Positions 18,660 through 26,323 of a stretch of DNA of 64,000 bases are shown here, in pieces. The position numbers and the translations under genes are program-made. Location of the stretch: the NCBI RefSeq assembly GCF_003253545.1, contig NZ_QKYV01000009.1, positions 1 through 64,000 of the forward strand, read 5' to 3'. How positions within the stretch are numbered: the stretch's first letter is position 1; the number at the start of each line of letters is the position of its first letter. Origin of the DNA: Mesonia algae (GTDB lineage: Bacteria; Bacteroidota; Bacteroidia; Flavobacteriales; Flavobacteriaceae). The notes under the pieces are model-generated. The model was not told the DNA's origin. It saw only the letters and a list, made by a program, of their open reading frames with translations, and ran no database searches.

Positions 18660-20822
18660 TTAGTTTTTAATAATCTGTTTAGTACCATTAGAAGTTAAAG
18701 AAGAAACCTTAATAAAGTACACTCCGCTAGAAAGCTTACTTAAATCAAGTTGAGCTTCTTTAGACTCTATACTTTTTAAAGATTTCACTAATCTACCTGT
18801 AGTATCATAAACATTTACTTCATTGATATTCTCTTCAGCAGAAATCTGAACTTTAGCAGAAGTAGGATTAGGATATATATTGAATAAATTTGATGCATAA
18901 TTAGTGGTAGATAAATTATTACAAGAAAAAGAAGCGTTCCAACCACCCTGAGTTACTCCTGCATCGGATACAAATTTTACCGTAATTGCACCAGAAGGGT
19001 GAGTAGAGACAAAAGGACCTCCAATATTGTTTCCAGAGATTAAATTAGCATTAGTAAAAATAGGATCATCTGTACTGTCTCCATCATAGATGGTCATAAA
19101 ATCGTAATCTAATTCTAAATCAAATTGAGAGAATGTCATCGTATATGTTTTTCCTGCGGGAGGATAAAAAGTTTTTACTAAATATTCATCATTACTATAA
19201 GAACCATTTATACCTCCTGTATCTGTAAATGCATCTCCATTGCAATAATCACCATCGGTTAAAAAGATCCTCCTAGTGCTAGTATTAAATGAACCTCCAT
19301 TATTACAGACATTTTTAATTTCAAAAACGTAATATGAATTAGATTGTAACTGTGTTAAATTGACAGATTGCGTGGTAGTATTTATCCAGTTATTACTTGT
19401 AGAATTAATTGGGTAAACTCTATATTCCCATTGGGTGGAATAGCTATCTACAATATTAACAGTTACTGAATTTTGTGTCATATTACTAAAAGTGGCATCA
19501 TATACACTTGCGATACAAGAAGAAGTAGAACAATTAGATCCTAGACATGATTTAGAATCTACAGTATTTTGTATTCTTGTAGCAGGTTGAGAACCAAATC
19601 CGTTAAGGAAATTAACTCCAACTCCAGGTACTAAATGACAATAACTCATAATAGTACCACCGTTTGTAGGTAAAGCAGCATCACATCCTTCCCCGTTTCC
19701 AGAGTTTGGTCCGCAGCCATCAATAGCAGTATTATTGCCATTCCAAGAACAAGCGTGAGTATGTGGAGATCCTAAAGCATGGCCCATTTCGTGTGTCATA
19801 GCCATGATAGTCCAAGAATAGGTAGGTACATCTTCATAATATTGATCAATACCAGAATATGCAAATCTATTTTGTGTACATAAAGAATTTAAATAAGCAA
19901 CAGATGTGGTTGTTGGGTAATTTACTAAATGCGCTAAATCTCCATTAAAACCTGTTCTTGTTGTAGAGAAATAAGAAAGGTTACCAGAATAGCCAAATTG
20001 ATAAGGATCTTGATTTGTCCAAATCATTACTTCGCTCAAAGCAGTTTGTATATTATCGTTAGAGTACAAAGTGGCGATGTTGTTATGAATAGCCGTTAAC
20101 CAGTTTAAGGTTTGTGTAGTATCACTATTATTATTTGTATAAGGTGCATAAGCAATTTCATAATAAACTCTTACACAATTAGTAGTATTAGTTGACCTTG
20201 CCTCTAAACTATCCTCATAAGCTTTTTCAGAATTTTGATTTTCCTGTATTTCATCTATCCCACATTCAAAAGGATTTTCTTTCGTTAAATTATTATCTGC
20301 GTAGGTAATGAAGTGGTTAGAACCTTTTATTTTTCCTAACACAATATTTCCAAGATCTAATGAAGAAGTAACTCCCATAACCTCATTATTAAAAAAACTA
20401 AAACCAACTAAAGAGTTAGGGTTGTTGGCAATTGCACCTTGGTAATAAGCTCCTAAATCATAATTAATTAAATTTTTCTTTTCATCAAATGCTTTAAAAT
20501 CTTCTGTAAATACGTTAGTTTTTAAAAGTTGAACTTTAACTTCTTGCTGTTGATAGAAGAAAGAAACCTCAATTGCTTTTGGTTTTTCTGAAATTAACTT
20601 TTGTAACTGATTATTATCGAGTTTTAAAACTGTGGCATCAGTGGCAAGCGTAGAGAGTTTCTCCAATTCTTCACTATTTTCTATTTCTGTGAAAAGCTGA
20701 AAAGATATAAACTCACCATCATTTTGCTTATAGGTTTCTATTTTTTGCGGAATAGGTTTTATGTCTTGTCCAAAAAATGAAAAACAAGAGAAAATACTTA
20801 ATAAGAATAAAATTTTCTTCAT
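18660..20822 (-). CDS. Secreted reprolysin-like zinc metalloprotease with CUB and T9SS sorting domain
   Basis: A 720-residue exported protease. Domain order is: signal peptide (1-18), a propeptide-like region (about 20-210), then an M12B-like catalytic domain with HEMGHALGSPH at 344-354. In that motif the three His bind zinc and Glu345 is catalytic. The domain also has the downstream Met-turn GTIMSYCH. A fibronectin III-like domain (about 435-520) and a CUB-like domain (about 528-630, with LDYDFMTIYDG) follow. The C-terminal type A type IX secretion sorting domain (about 645-720) has YPNP, GRLVKS, LSSGVYFIKV and IIKN. It is probably released to degrade external protein. It stands alone, with no export partner nearby. 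Confidence 0.93.
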   Translation of the reverse strand: MKKILFLLSIFSCFSFFGQDIKPIPQKIETYKQNDGEFISFQLFTEIENSEELEKLSTLATDATVLKLDNNQLQKLISEKPKAIEVSFFYQQQEVKVQLLKTNVFTEDFKAFDEKKNLINYDLGAYYQGAIANNPNSLVGFSFFNNEVMGVTSSLDLGNIVLGKIKGSNHFITYADNNLTKENPFECGIDEIQENQNSEKAYEDSLEARSTNTTNCVRVYYEIAYAPYTNNNSDTTQTLNWLTAIHNNIATLYSNDNIQTALSEVMIWTNQDPYQFGYSGNLSYFSTTRTGFNGDLAHLVNYPTTTSVAYLNSLCTQNRFAYSGIDQYYEDVPTYSWTIMAMTHEMGHALGSPHTHACSWNGNNTAIDGCGPNSGNGEGCDAALPTNGGTIMSYCHLVPGVGVNFLNGFGSQPATRIQNTVDSKSCLGSNCSTSSCIASVYDATFSNMTQNSVTVNIVDSYSTQWEYRVYPINSTSNNWINTTTQSVNLTQLQSNSYYVFEIKNVCNNGGSFNTSTRRIFLTDGDYCNGDAFTDTGGINGSYSNDEYLVKTFYPPAGKTYTMTFSQFDLELDYDFMTIYDGDSTDDPIFTNANLISGNNIGGPFVSTHPSGAITVKFVSDAGVTQGGWNASFSCNNLSTTNYASNLFNIYPNPTSAKVQISAEENINEVNVYDTTGRLVKSLKSIESKEAQLDLSKLSSGVYFIKVSSLTSNGTKQIIKN

Positions 20823-20937
20823 AATTTATATATTATTTTTCTGCAATTATAATGAATCTTAACGGTTAATTTGCACTTCTAATAATTTAACTGGTCGTTT
20901 ATTAACAATCTATTTATATTTAAAGCAAAAGTAAGTT

Positions 20938-22071
20938 ATGAAAAAGACATTCATTTTATCGATAATTTTATCCTTTACACTTGTTGCATGCGGACAAATA
21001 CAAAAGGCAGAAAACAATAAAAAAATACAAAACCCTACTAACAAATATGATTATGAAATTGTTGTAAGTGATATAGAAAACCCTTGGAGCTTTGTATTCT
21101 TACCCGATGGTTCTATTTTAATTAATGAGAAAAAAGGAGATTTGGTTTTAGTAAAAAATGATAAAAAAATTCTTGTTAAAAATATGCCAGCGGTCTATAA
21201 TAGAGGACAAGGAGGTCTTTTAGATATTGCTTTGCATCCCAATTACAATAATAACGGATGGATTTATTTTACCTATGCTTCCGCGGAAGGGGAAGGTGAT
21301 GGAGGCAATACTGCATTAATGAGAGCTAAACTAGAAAATAATAGTTTAGTGCAAAAGGAACTACTTTATAAAGCTACCCCTAATACTACTAAAGGGCAGC
21401 ATTTTGGAAGTCGAATCGTTTTTGATGAAGAAAACAACGTATACTTTTCAATTGGAGAGCGAGGAAATAGAGACGAAAATCCACAAGATATAACTAGAGA
21501 TGGAGGTAAGGTTTACCGACTAAAAGATGATGGCAGCATCCCGACCGATAATCCATTTTATGCTTCCGCGGAAGCGAAAAAAGCCATATATAGTTACGGA
21601 CATAGAAATCCACAAGGAATGGAAGTACACCCTGAAACCAAAGAAATTTGGTTGCACGAACACGGACCGATGGGAGGTGATGAAATAAATGTGGTAAAAA
21701 AAGGAGCCAATTATGGTTGGCCAATAATTACTTACGGAAAAAATTACAGCGGTATACCTATTACCGATAAAACCGCCCAGAAAGGAATGGAGCAACCTAT
21801 TCATTATTGGGTGCCAAGTATTGCTCCCAGCGGAATGGCTTTTGTAACCTCAAACAAATATCCCACATTAAAAGGCGGACTTTTAGTAGGGTCTTTAAAG
21901 TTTCAGTATTTAGAGTACTTAAAATTAGACGGAAAAAAAATAGTAAAAAGAACCAAATTATTAGAAAATATAGGGCGAGTTAGAAGTGTAAATCAAGCAG
22001 AAGATGGTTATATTTACATTGGCGTTGAAAATCTAGGAATCGTAAAATTAAACCCCATAAAAAATGATTAA
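20938..22071 (+). CDS. PQQ-dependent sugar dehydrogenase lipoprotein
   Basis: A 377-residue lipoprotein (lipobox LVAC, Cys18) with a six-bladed propeller of the soluble glucose/aldose sugar dehydrogenase family. Visible marks are NPWSFVFLPDGSILI, GGLLDIALHPNYNNNGWIYFTYA, KGQHFGSRI with the catalytic-type His, IGERGNRD, and YGHRNPQGM followed by HEHGPMGGDEIN. It would oxidise aldoses in the periplasm and pass electrons on. The next gene, overlapping by 8 bases, is a cytochrome c, an obvious acceptor. Two exact copies of the CTTCCGCGGAAG palindrome lie in surface-loop codons (YASAEG and YASAEA). Confidence 0.9.
   Translation: MKKTFILSIILSFTLVACGQIQKAENNKKIQNPTNKYDYEIVVSDIENPWSFVFLPDGSILINEKKGDLVLVKNDKKILVKNMPAVYNRGQGGLLDIALHPNYNNNGWIYFTYASAEGEGDGGNTALMRAKLENNSLVQKELLYKATPNTTKGQHFGSRIVFDEENNVYFSIGERGNRDENPQDITRDGGKVYRLKDDGSIPTDNPFYASAEAKKAIYSYGHRNPQGMEVHPETKEIWLHEHGPMGGDEINVVKKGANYGWPIITYGKNYSGIPITDKTAQKGMEQPIHYWVPSIAPSGMAFVTSNKYPTLKGGLLVGSLKFQYLEYLKLDGKKIVKRTKLLENIGRVRSVNQAEDGYIYIGVENLGIVKLNPIKND
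21278..21289. repeat. Exact intragenic palindrome CTTCCGCGGAAG, copy 1
   Basis: A perfect 12-base palindrome containing CCGCGG. It is read in frame as Ala-Ser-Ala-Glu in the sugar dehydrogenase gene. The same 12-mer occurs exactly six times in this window, always inside genes. Confidence 0.85.
21561..21580. repeat. Exact intragenic palindrome, copy 2
   Basis: GCTTCCGCGGAAGC with a GAAA flank, read as Ala-Ser-Ala-Glu-Ala-Lys. It is the second copy in the same gene, 272 bp after the first. Confidence 0.85.
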
Positions 22072-22504
22072 ATATTGCTGCATAATTCTTTTCGGAATTT
22101 TATTATTAAGCTGTAAAGAAAACACAGAGAAGAAAGAAGAAACTTATGTGGTTTCTTCAGATACAAAAATTAAAAAAACTGCTCAGCATCAAAAAGGAAA
22201 AGAAATTTACAATCAGTTTTGTGCTCAATGTCATTTACCCACCGGAAAAGGAATTCCAAAAATTTATCCGCCTTTGAGAGGTTCTAATTGGTTAACCGAA
22301 AAAAGAAAAGAAAGTATACACGCTGTAAAGTATGGGTTAAGTGGTGAGATTACTGTAAATGGTAAAACTTATGAGAATATAATGACTCCTTTAGGGTTAA
22401 GTGATGAAGAAGTGGTAGAGGTGATGAATTATGTCATGAATGCCTGGGAGAATAAACAAGAGCAAAAAGTTACTTTAGAAGAGGTGAAAGCAGTGAAAAA
22501 ATAA
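22064..22504 (+). CDS. Lipoprotein cytochrome c (class I)
   Basis: A 146-residue lipoprotein (lipobox LLSC, Cys17) with one monoheme cytochrome c domain. The heme site is CAQCH at 53-57, the distal ligand is probably Met107 in YENIMTPLG, and GKGIPKIYPPLRGSNWL is the usual middle segment. It would carry electrons in the periplasm. It overlaps the sugar dehydrogenase by 8 bases, and the Crp/Fnr regulator starts 5 bases after it. The three form one transcription unit. The partner could equally be a sulfur oxidation step, given the genes downstream. Confidence 0.92.
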   Translation: MIKYCCIILFGILLLSCKENTEKKEETYVVSSDTKIKKTAQHQKGKEIYNQFCAQCHLPTGKGIPKIYPPLRGSNWLTEKRKESIHAVKYGLSGEITVNGKTYENIMTPLGLSDEEVVEVMNYVMNAWENKQEQKVTLEEVKAVKK

Positions 22505-22509
22505 AGCTC

Positions 22510-23142
22510 ATGAAAGAAATTATCATGCAAAAATTTTCAGGATTATTTCAACCTGAGCTTTTAGAGGAAATAGAAAAAGATGCTATTATAAAAAATGTGG
22601 TAGCAGGAGAGGAGCTTATTCAAAAGGGAGATTATATACGATCAATGCCTTTAATTTTAAATGGAGTCATTAAGATTTTGCGTGAAGACGAAAATGGAGA
22701 TGAACTATTACTCTATTTTATTGAAGAAGGAGAAACTTGTGCTATGACTCTTACGTGCTGTTTAGGAATTAATAAAAGTGAAATTAAAGCTACAGCAGAA
22801 ACCGATGCTCAACTCTTAATGATTCCCGTTCAAAAAATGGAAGAATGGGCTTCTAAGTACAAAAGCTGGCGAAATTATGTTTTTGAGAGTTATCACACTC
22901 GTCTTATGGAAGCTTTAAACTCTATCGATAAAATAGCGTTTTCTAACCTAGATGATAGGCTTATAGATTATCTAAAAGATAAACAAAAGTTTGCGCAAGC
23001 CAGCGATTTAAAAATAACCCATCAAGAAATAGCTAAAGATTTAAATTCTTCAAGAGTAGTTATTTCCCGATTATTAAAGAAATTAGAAAATCAAAACCAA
23101 ATAGAAATTCATAGAAATCAAATAAAAATTCTAACTGTGTAA
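22510..23142 (+). CDS. Crp/Fnr-family transcriptional regulator
   Basis: A 210-residue regulator with an N-terminal cyclic-nucleotide-binding-like beta-roll (about 20-120, LIQKGDYIRSMPLILNGVIKIL), a dimerisation helix, and a C-terminal winged helix (about 140-210, ITHQEIAKDLNSSRVVISRLLKKLE). No N-terminal four-cysteine iron-sulfur motif is present. An adjacent Cys pair in LTCCLGI is the only obvious redox-active candidate. Its stop codon lies inside a palindrome, GTAAC-CCAC-ATTAC, that recurs in front of the hydroxylase/persulfide dioxygenase operon at the same spacing. I infer that this protein binds there. ATG 22525 is a possible alternative start. Confidence 0.93.
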   Translation: MKEIIMQKFSGLFQPELLEEIEKDAIIKNVVAGEELIQKGDYIRSMPLILNGVIKILREDENGDELLLYFIEEGETCAMTLTCCLGINKSEIKATAETDAQLLMIPVQKMEEWASKYKSWRNYVFESYHTRLMEALNSIDKIAFSNLDDRLIDYLKDKQKFAQASDLKITHQEIAKDLNSSRVVISRLLKKLENQNQIEIHRNQIKILTV

Positions 23143-23152
23143 CCCACATTAC
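23139..23152. promoter_or_regulatory. Putative Crp/Fnr-type operator upstream of the TauE gene
   Basis: GTAAC-CCAC-ATTAC, flanked by T and TTA, is a near-perfect palindrome overlapping the stop codon of the Crp/Fnr gene. Its right edge is 22 bp before the -7 box at 23175. The same motif with the same 22-bp spacing precedes the 29323 gene. Confidence 0.7.
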
Positions 23153-23174
23153 TTAAATCAATTTTATAATTTGA

Positions 23175-23182
23175 TAGTTTTG
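23175..23182 (+). promoter_or_regulatory. -7 box of the TauE/SafE gene
   Basis: TAGTTTTG is an exact TAnnTTTG match. The expected transcription start is about 23186, which puts the upstream palindrome centre near -41, a class II activator position. No TTTG -33 box is present, as often seen at activator-dependent promoters. Confidence 0.65.
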
Positions 23183-23200
23183 TTTTAAAATTAAAAAACA

Positions 23201-24001
23201 TTGATAGAAATTTTAGGTTACATAGGTGCGTTAATTATCGGTATTGTTTTAGGACTTACGGGTGGAGGTGGTTCTATTCTTACTGTGCCAGTCTTTGTTT
23301 ACTTATTAGGAATAGAGCCTGTTTTAGCGACAGGCTATTCTTTATTTGTTGTGGGAATTTCATCTCTATTTGGAGCTATCAAAAATCTTCAAAAAGGACT
23401 AGTAAACTTTAAAACCTCTCTATTTTTTGCTATTCCAGCGGCTATAATGGTTTTTTCTACCCGCAAGTTTATTATTCCTGCTATACCTGAGGTTATTTAC
23501 AGTAACGCCAGTTTTTTGCTAACTAAAGATATTGCTATTATGGTGTTTTTTTCAATCTTAATGCTGGCAGCATCTTTCTCTATGATTTTAGATAAAAAAC
23601 GTAGAGTTCATCAAAAAGAGATTACAAAATCTAAAACAATAAACTATTTTCCTCTTGTAAGTTTAGGTGCTTTGGTAGGAATAATTACTGGCTTAGTTGG
23701 CGCTGGCGGCGGATTTATAATTGTACCCATTCTTATTTTTTTAGCAAAACTTCCCATAAAACAAGCGGTAGCAACATCTTTATTTGTAATAGCCATTAAT
23801 TCTTTGGTAGGATTTGCAGGAGATGCTCTATACATGCCGATAAATTGGTCTTTTTTATTGTCTTTTTCAGCATTTGCTATTGTGGGAATATTTTTGGGGA
23901 TTTATTTAAATAAATTTATTGACGGTGCCAAACTTAAGAAAGGATTTGGAGGGTTGGTACTTGTCATGGGAATTTATATTTTCTGGAAAGAATTGTGGTA
24001 A
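23201..24001 (+). CDS. TauE/SafE family sulfite/anion exporter
   Basis: A 266-residue inner-membrane protein of the TauE/SafE family, with about eight membrane helices and the two internal-repeat motifs GLTGGGGSILTVP (near 20-31) and GLVGAGGGFIIVP (near 165-177). Members export sulfite, sulfoacetate or related organosulfur anions. It starts with TTG at 23201, 15 bp after the inferred transcription start. An ATG alternative is not available without losing the first helix. Operator and spacing link it to the persulfide dioxygenase operon, which fits export of sulfite made by that enzyme. Its stop abuts the stop of the next, convergent gene. Confidence 0.9.
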   Translation: MIEILGYIGALIIGIVLGLTGGGGSILTVPVFVYLLGIEPVLATGYSLFVVGISSLFGAIKNLQKGLVNFKTSLFFAIPAAIMVFSTRKFIIPAIPEVIYSNASFLLTKDIAIMVFFSILMLAASFSMILDKKRRVHQKEITKSKTINYFPLVSLGALVGIITGLVGAGGGFIIVPILIFLAKLPIKQAVATSLFVIAINSLVGFAGDALYMPINWSFLLSFSAFAIVGIFLGIYLNKFIDGAKLKKGFGGLVLVMGIYIFWKELW

Positions 24002-24541
24002 TTAATCTCTCAACTTTTTACCTATTCTTACTATAGTATTCCAATTGCGAGTGGTAAGTGATTTATTAAAGTATCTATCCATATTTTCCATAGCTTTTGT
24101 AGTTTTACCCTTATTGGTATTTAAAACCGAATAGATTTCACGAGAATTAATCTTTATTATTTTAAAAGATTCAGTTTCTAAATCTTTTAAATTTAATTGT
24201 TTAGGCAGAGGGTCAAATACCAAGCTAACATATAACTTTAAATCTTTGTTTGAACTAACAGATAGGAAAGGGTTATGCTCTAAAATTGTTATTATCTCAT
24301 TTTTGGTTTTAACCAATGTAGGAATCGAAAAACCAAATTTCTCTTCTAACATACGGCTTAATTGCTGCTGAATTTCTTCCGCGGAAGCTTCATCTCCATC
24401 AAAAATAATATTGCCAGAATTTAATAAAGTGGTTACATTTTTATAGTTATTTTTTTCTAATAAATATTTTAGATCTTTCATAGGCACTTTATGGTGACCG
24501 CCTACATTTATTCCTCTAAGAAAAGCTACATACGTTTTCAT
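24002..24541 (-). CDS. DUF1697 family protein
   Basis: A 179-residue cytoplasmic protein that begins with the diagnostic TYVAFLRGINVGGHHKVPMKDLK and continues with LLNSGNIIF, both hallmarks of DUF1697. The function of the family is unknown. The gene is convergent with the TauE gene with no bases between the two stop codons, so any terminator must lie within coding DNA. An exact copy of the CCGCGG palindrome encodes EASAEE in the linker between the two conserved parts. Confidence 0.88.
   Translation of the reverse strand: MKTYVAFLRGINVGGHHKVPMKDLKYLLEKNNYKNVTTLLNSGNIIFDGDEASAEEIQQQLSRMLEEKFGFSIPTLVKTKNEIITILEHNPFLSVSSNKDLKLYVSLVFDPLPKQLNLKDLETESFKIIKINSREIYSVLNTNKGKTTKAMENMDRYFNKSLTTRNWNTIVRIGKKLRD
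24376..24387. repeat. Exact intragenic palindrome, copy 3
   Basis: CTTCCGCGGAAG in the minus-strand DUF1697 gene. It is read as Ala-Ser-Ala-Glu on that strand, so the reading frame relative to the palindrome is the same as in the plus-strand genes. Confidence 0.85.
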
Positions 24542-24612
24542 AATTTTTTTTGGTATTTAAAGTTAAAATTTTATCACGATATTTGGTCATTCACAAGCTA
24601 TATAAATAAATC

Positions 24613-25683
24613 ATGAAAGTTTTAAAGTTTATTGGAGTTCTAATTATTTTAATTATTGGTTTTTTCTTGATTGCAGGTTTAATAATGCCAAAAGAATTTA
24701 GTAACCGCGAAGATATTATTATTAATAAACCTCAAGAGCAAGTGTTTAATTATGTAAAATATTTAAAAAATCAAAATAATTATGGCACTTGGAATTTAAT
24801 GGATCCCGAAATTAAACAAACCTATAAAGGAGAAGATGCAGCTGTAGGATTTACTGTTTTTTGGGAAAGTGATGACTGGCAAGTAGGAAAAGGAAATCAA
24901 AAAATAATTGCCATAGAGGAAGGTAAAAGTATGACTACCGAAATTGCAATAGACGATTATGGTGACCCAATGACTGCCAAAATAAGTACAGAATCTATTG
25001 GAAAAAATAAAACCAAAGTGACTTGGCAAAATCAAGGAGTTATGAACTATCCTTTTAATACCATTAATTTATTTATAGATATGGGAGATGATTTTGAAGA
25101 AGGATTAGAGAACCTAAAAGAAATTTTAGAAGCTCAAGAAACTATTATGTATGATAATGAATTGAACCATCTTATTACTAAATATGAAAAAAGTGGAGAA
25201 AACCTTTCCCAGGCTATAAAAGGCTTAAACGAAAAACAATTAAAATTTAAAAGCACCGATTCTACTTGGTCAATAGGTCAATGTGCCGATCATATAATTA
25301 AGACAGAAATAGCATTAACCAAGATGCTTACCAATGCCTTAACGGAAGCAAAACAAACCTCTAGAGACTCCATCCAGTTAACTGATATGGAAGTAGTAGA
25401 ATACATTACTAACAGAGAGCAAAAAGCGAAAGCTCCCAAGGCAATTCAGGGAGAAAATTCTTATAAAACAGTACAGGGTATCTTGGAAGATTTTAATGCA
25501 GATAGAGAAGTTTTTGAAGGTCTTATAGAAAATTATAGCAGTGAAAAACTACGGAAGCAAGTAGTGCTATCCCCTGCAGGTTTTGTAGATGCCTACCAAT
25601 TTTTACTATTTACAAACGGACATACTCAGCGTCATATAGCTCAAATAGAAGAAATAAGAACTCACGTAGATTTTCCTCAATAA
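24613..25683 (+). CDS. Membrane-anchored SRPBCC (START-like) - DinB fusion protein
   Basis: A 356-residue protein joining two domains usually found apart. An N-terminal membrane helix (about 5-24) is followed by an SRPBCC/polyketide-cyclase-like domain (about 33-172, REDIIINKPQEQVFNYVKYLKNQNNY start, typical lipid-pocket fold). A DinB-like four-helix bundle follows (about 178-350), with probable metal histidines in GQCADHII and NGHTQRHIAQI. The first helix would place it on the periplasmic side. DinB relatives act as thiol S-transferases (bacillithiol or mycothiol type). Whether this holds here is unknown. It has its own terminator. Confidence 0.82.
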   Translation: MKVLKFIGVLIILIIGFFLIAGLIMPKEFSNREDIIINKPQEQVFNYVKYLKNQNNYGTWNLMDPEIKQTYKGEDAAVGFTVFWESDDWQVGKGNQKIIAIEEGKSMTTEIAIDDYGDPMTAKISTESIGKNKTKVTWQNQGVMNYPFNTINLFIDMGDDFEEGLENLKEILEAQETIMYDNELNHLITKYEKSGENLSQAIKGLNEKQLKFKSTDSTWSIGQCADHIIKTEIALTKMLTNALTEAKQTSRDSIQLTDMEVVEYITNREQKAKAPKAIQGENSYKTVQGILEDFNADREVFEGLIENYSSEKLRKQVVLSPAGFVDAYQFLLFTNGHTQRHIAQIEEIRTHVDFPQ

Positions 25684-25698
25684 CCAAATCTAGATTTT

Positions 25699-25738
25699 AA
25701 AAAAAGCTGCTTGAACAACTCAAGCAGCTTTTCTTTTT
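25699..25738. terminator. Bidirectional terminator
   Basis: A 13-bp perfect stem (25702-25714 with 25720-25732) around ACAAC, with A's before and T's after, between the SRPBCC-DinB gene and the convergent TlpA-like gene. Confidence 0.88.
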
Positions 25739-26322
25739 TACTGTTTTTTCAATTCGTTTAAAAAAGAAATAAATTTATCTGAATTATAATTAGCCATTCC
25801 CATATGTTCGTAAACTATATTTCCAGATTTATCTAATACAAACGTAGCAGGAATACTATTACTTCTCAAATCTTTCGGGAGTGAAGTTTGACTTTGAAAA
25901 ATATCAAAACCAAAAGATTTCTTTTCTAAAAAATCCTTAGCCTTCCCAAAATCTTTATCCTGGCTTATCATTAGAAAAACTATTTCCTTATCATTTTTAA
26001 ACTTTTCATGTAATTGATTAATGCTAGGCATTTCTGCAATACACGGCGGACACCAAGTAGCCCAAAAATTAATAAAAACTATTTTATCTTCAAACTCTGA
26101 AAGTTGAACCATTTCTCCTCTTTGGTTCTTTAAAGTTAATTGATAAGGTTCATTCTTTTTTAAAGTCTTGTGATTTTCTTCGATTGTAGGATTTACTAAA
26201 CCAATTTCAATAACTCCACGTTGAATAAACCCAAAAACTTCTGCTCTTAAATCGGTAGAAAAGATAACAGCAATAAGAGCCACCCAAAAAAGGATATTGA
26301 TAATAAATTTAATTTTTTTCAT
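25738..26322 (-). CDS. TlpA/ResA-like membrane-anchored thioredoxin
   Basis: A 194-residue protein, started at the ATG at 26322 because the upstream extension overlaps the preceding gene and hides the anchor. Residues 5-22 are a membrane anchor, and a thioredoxin-fold domain follows (about 55-190). The redox motif WCPPC is at 90-94 in FINFWATWCPPCIAEMPS, and SIPATFVLDKSG supplies the cis-proline. It acts on periplasmic disulfides, for example apocytochromes or sulfur-binding proteins. It is the last gene of the five-gene minus-strand operon with the SoxB-like enzyme, 1 bp after it. TlpA-type SoxW/SoxS proteins are regular partners of Sox systems. Confidence 0.9.
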   Translation of the reverse strand: MKKIKFIINILFWVALIAVIFSTDLRAEVFGFIQRGVIEIGLVNPTIEENHKTLKKNEPYQLTLKNQRGEMVQLSEFEDKIVFINFWATWCPPCIAEMPSINQLHEKFKNDKEIVFLMISQDKDFGKAKDFLEKKSFGFDIFQSQTSLPKDLRSNSIPATFVLDKSGNIVYEHMGMANYNSDKFISFLNELKKQ

Positions 26323-26323
26323 C

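Noticed and set aside
20861-20871. TTAACGGTTAA palindrome upstream of the sugar dehydrogenase as a third Crp/Fnr operator
   Set aside because: It lacks the GTAAC-N4-GTTAC pattern and sits on the wrong side of any recognisable -7 box.
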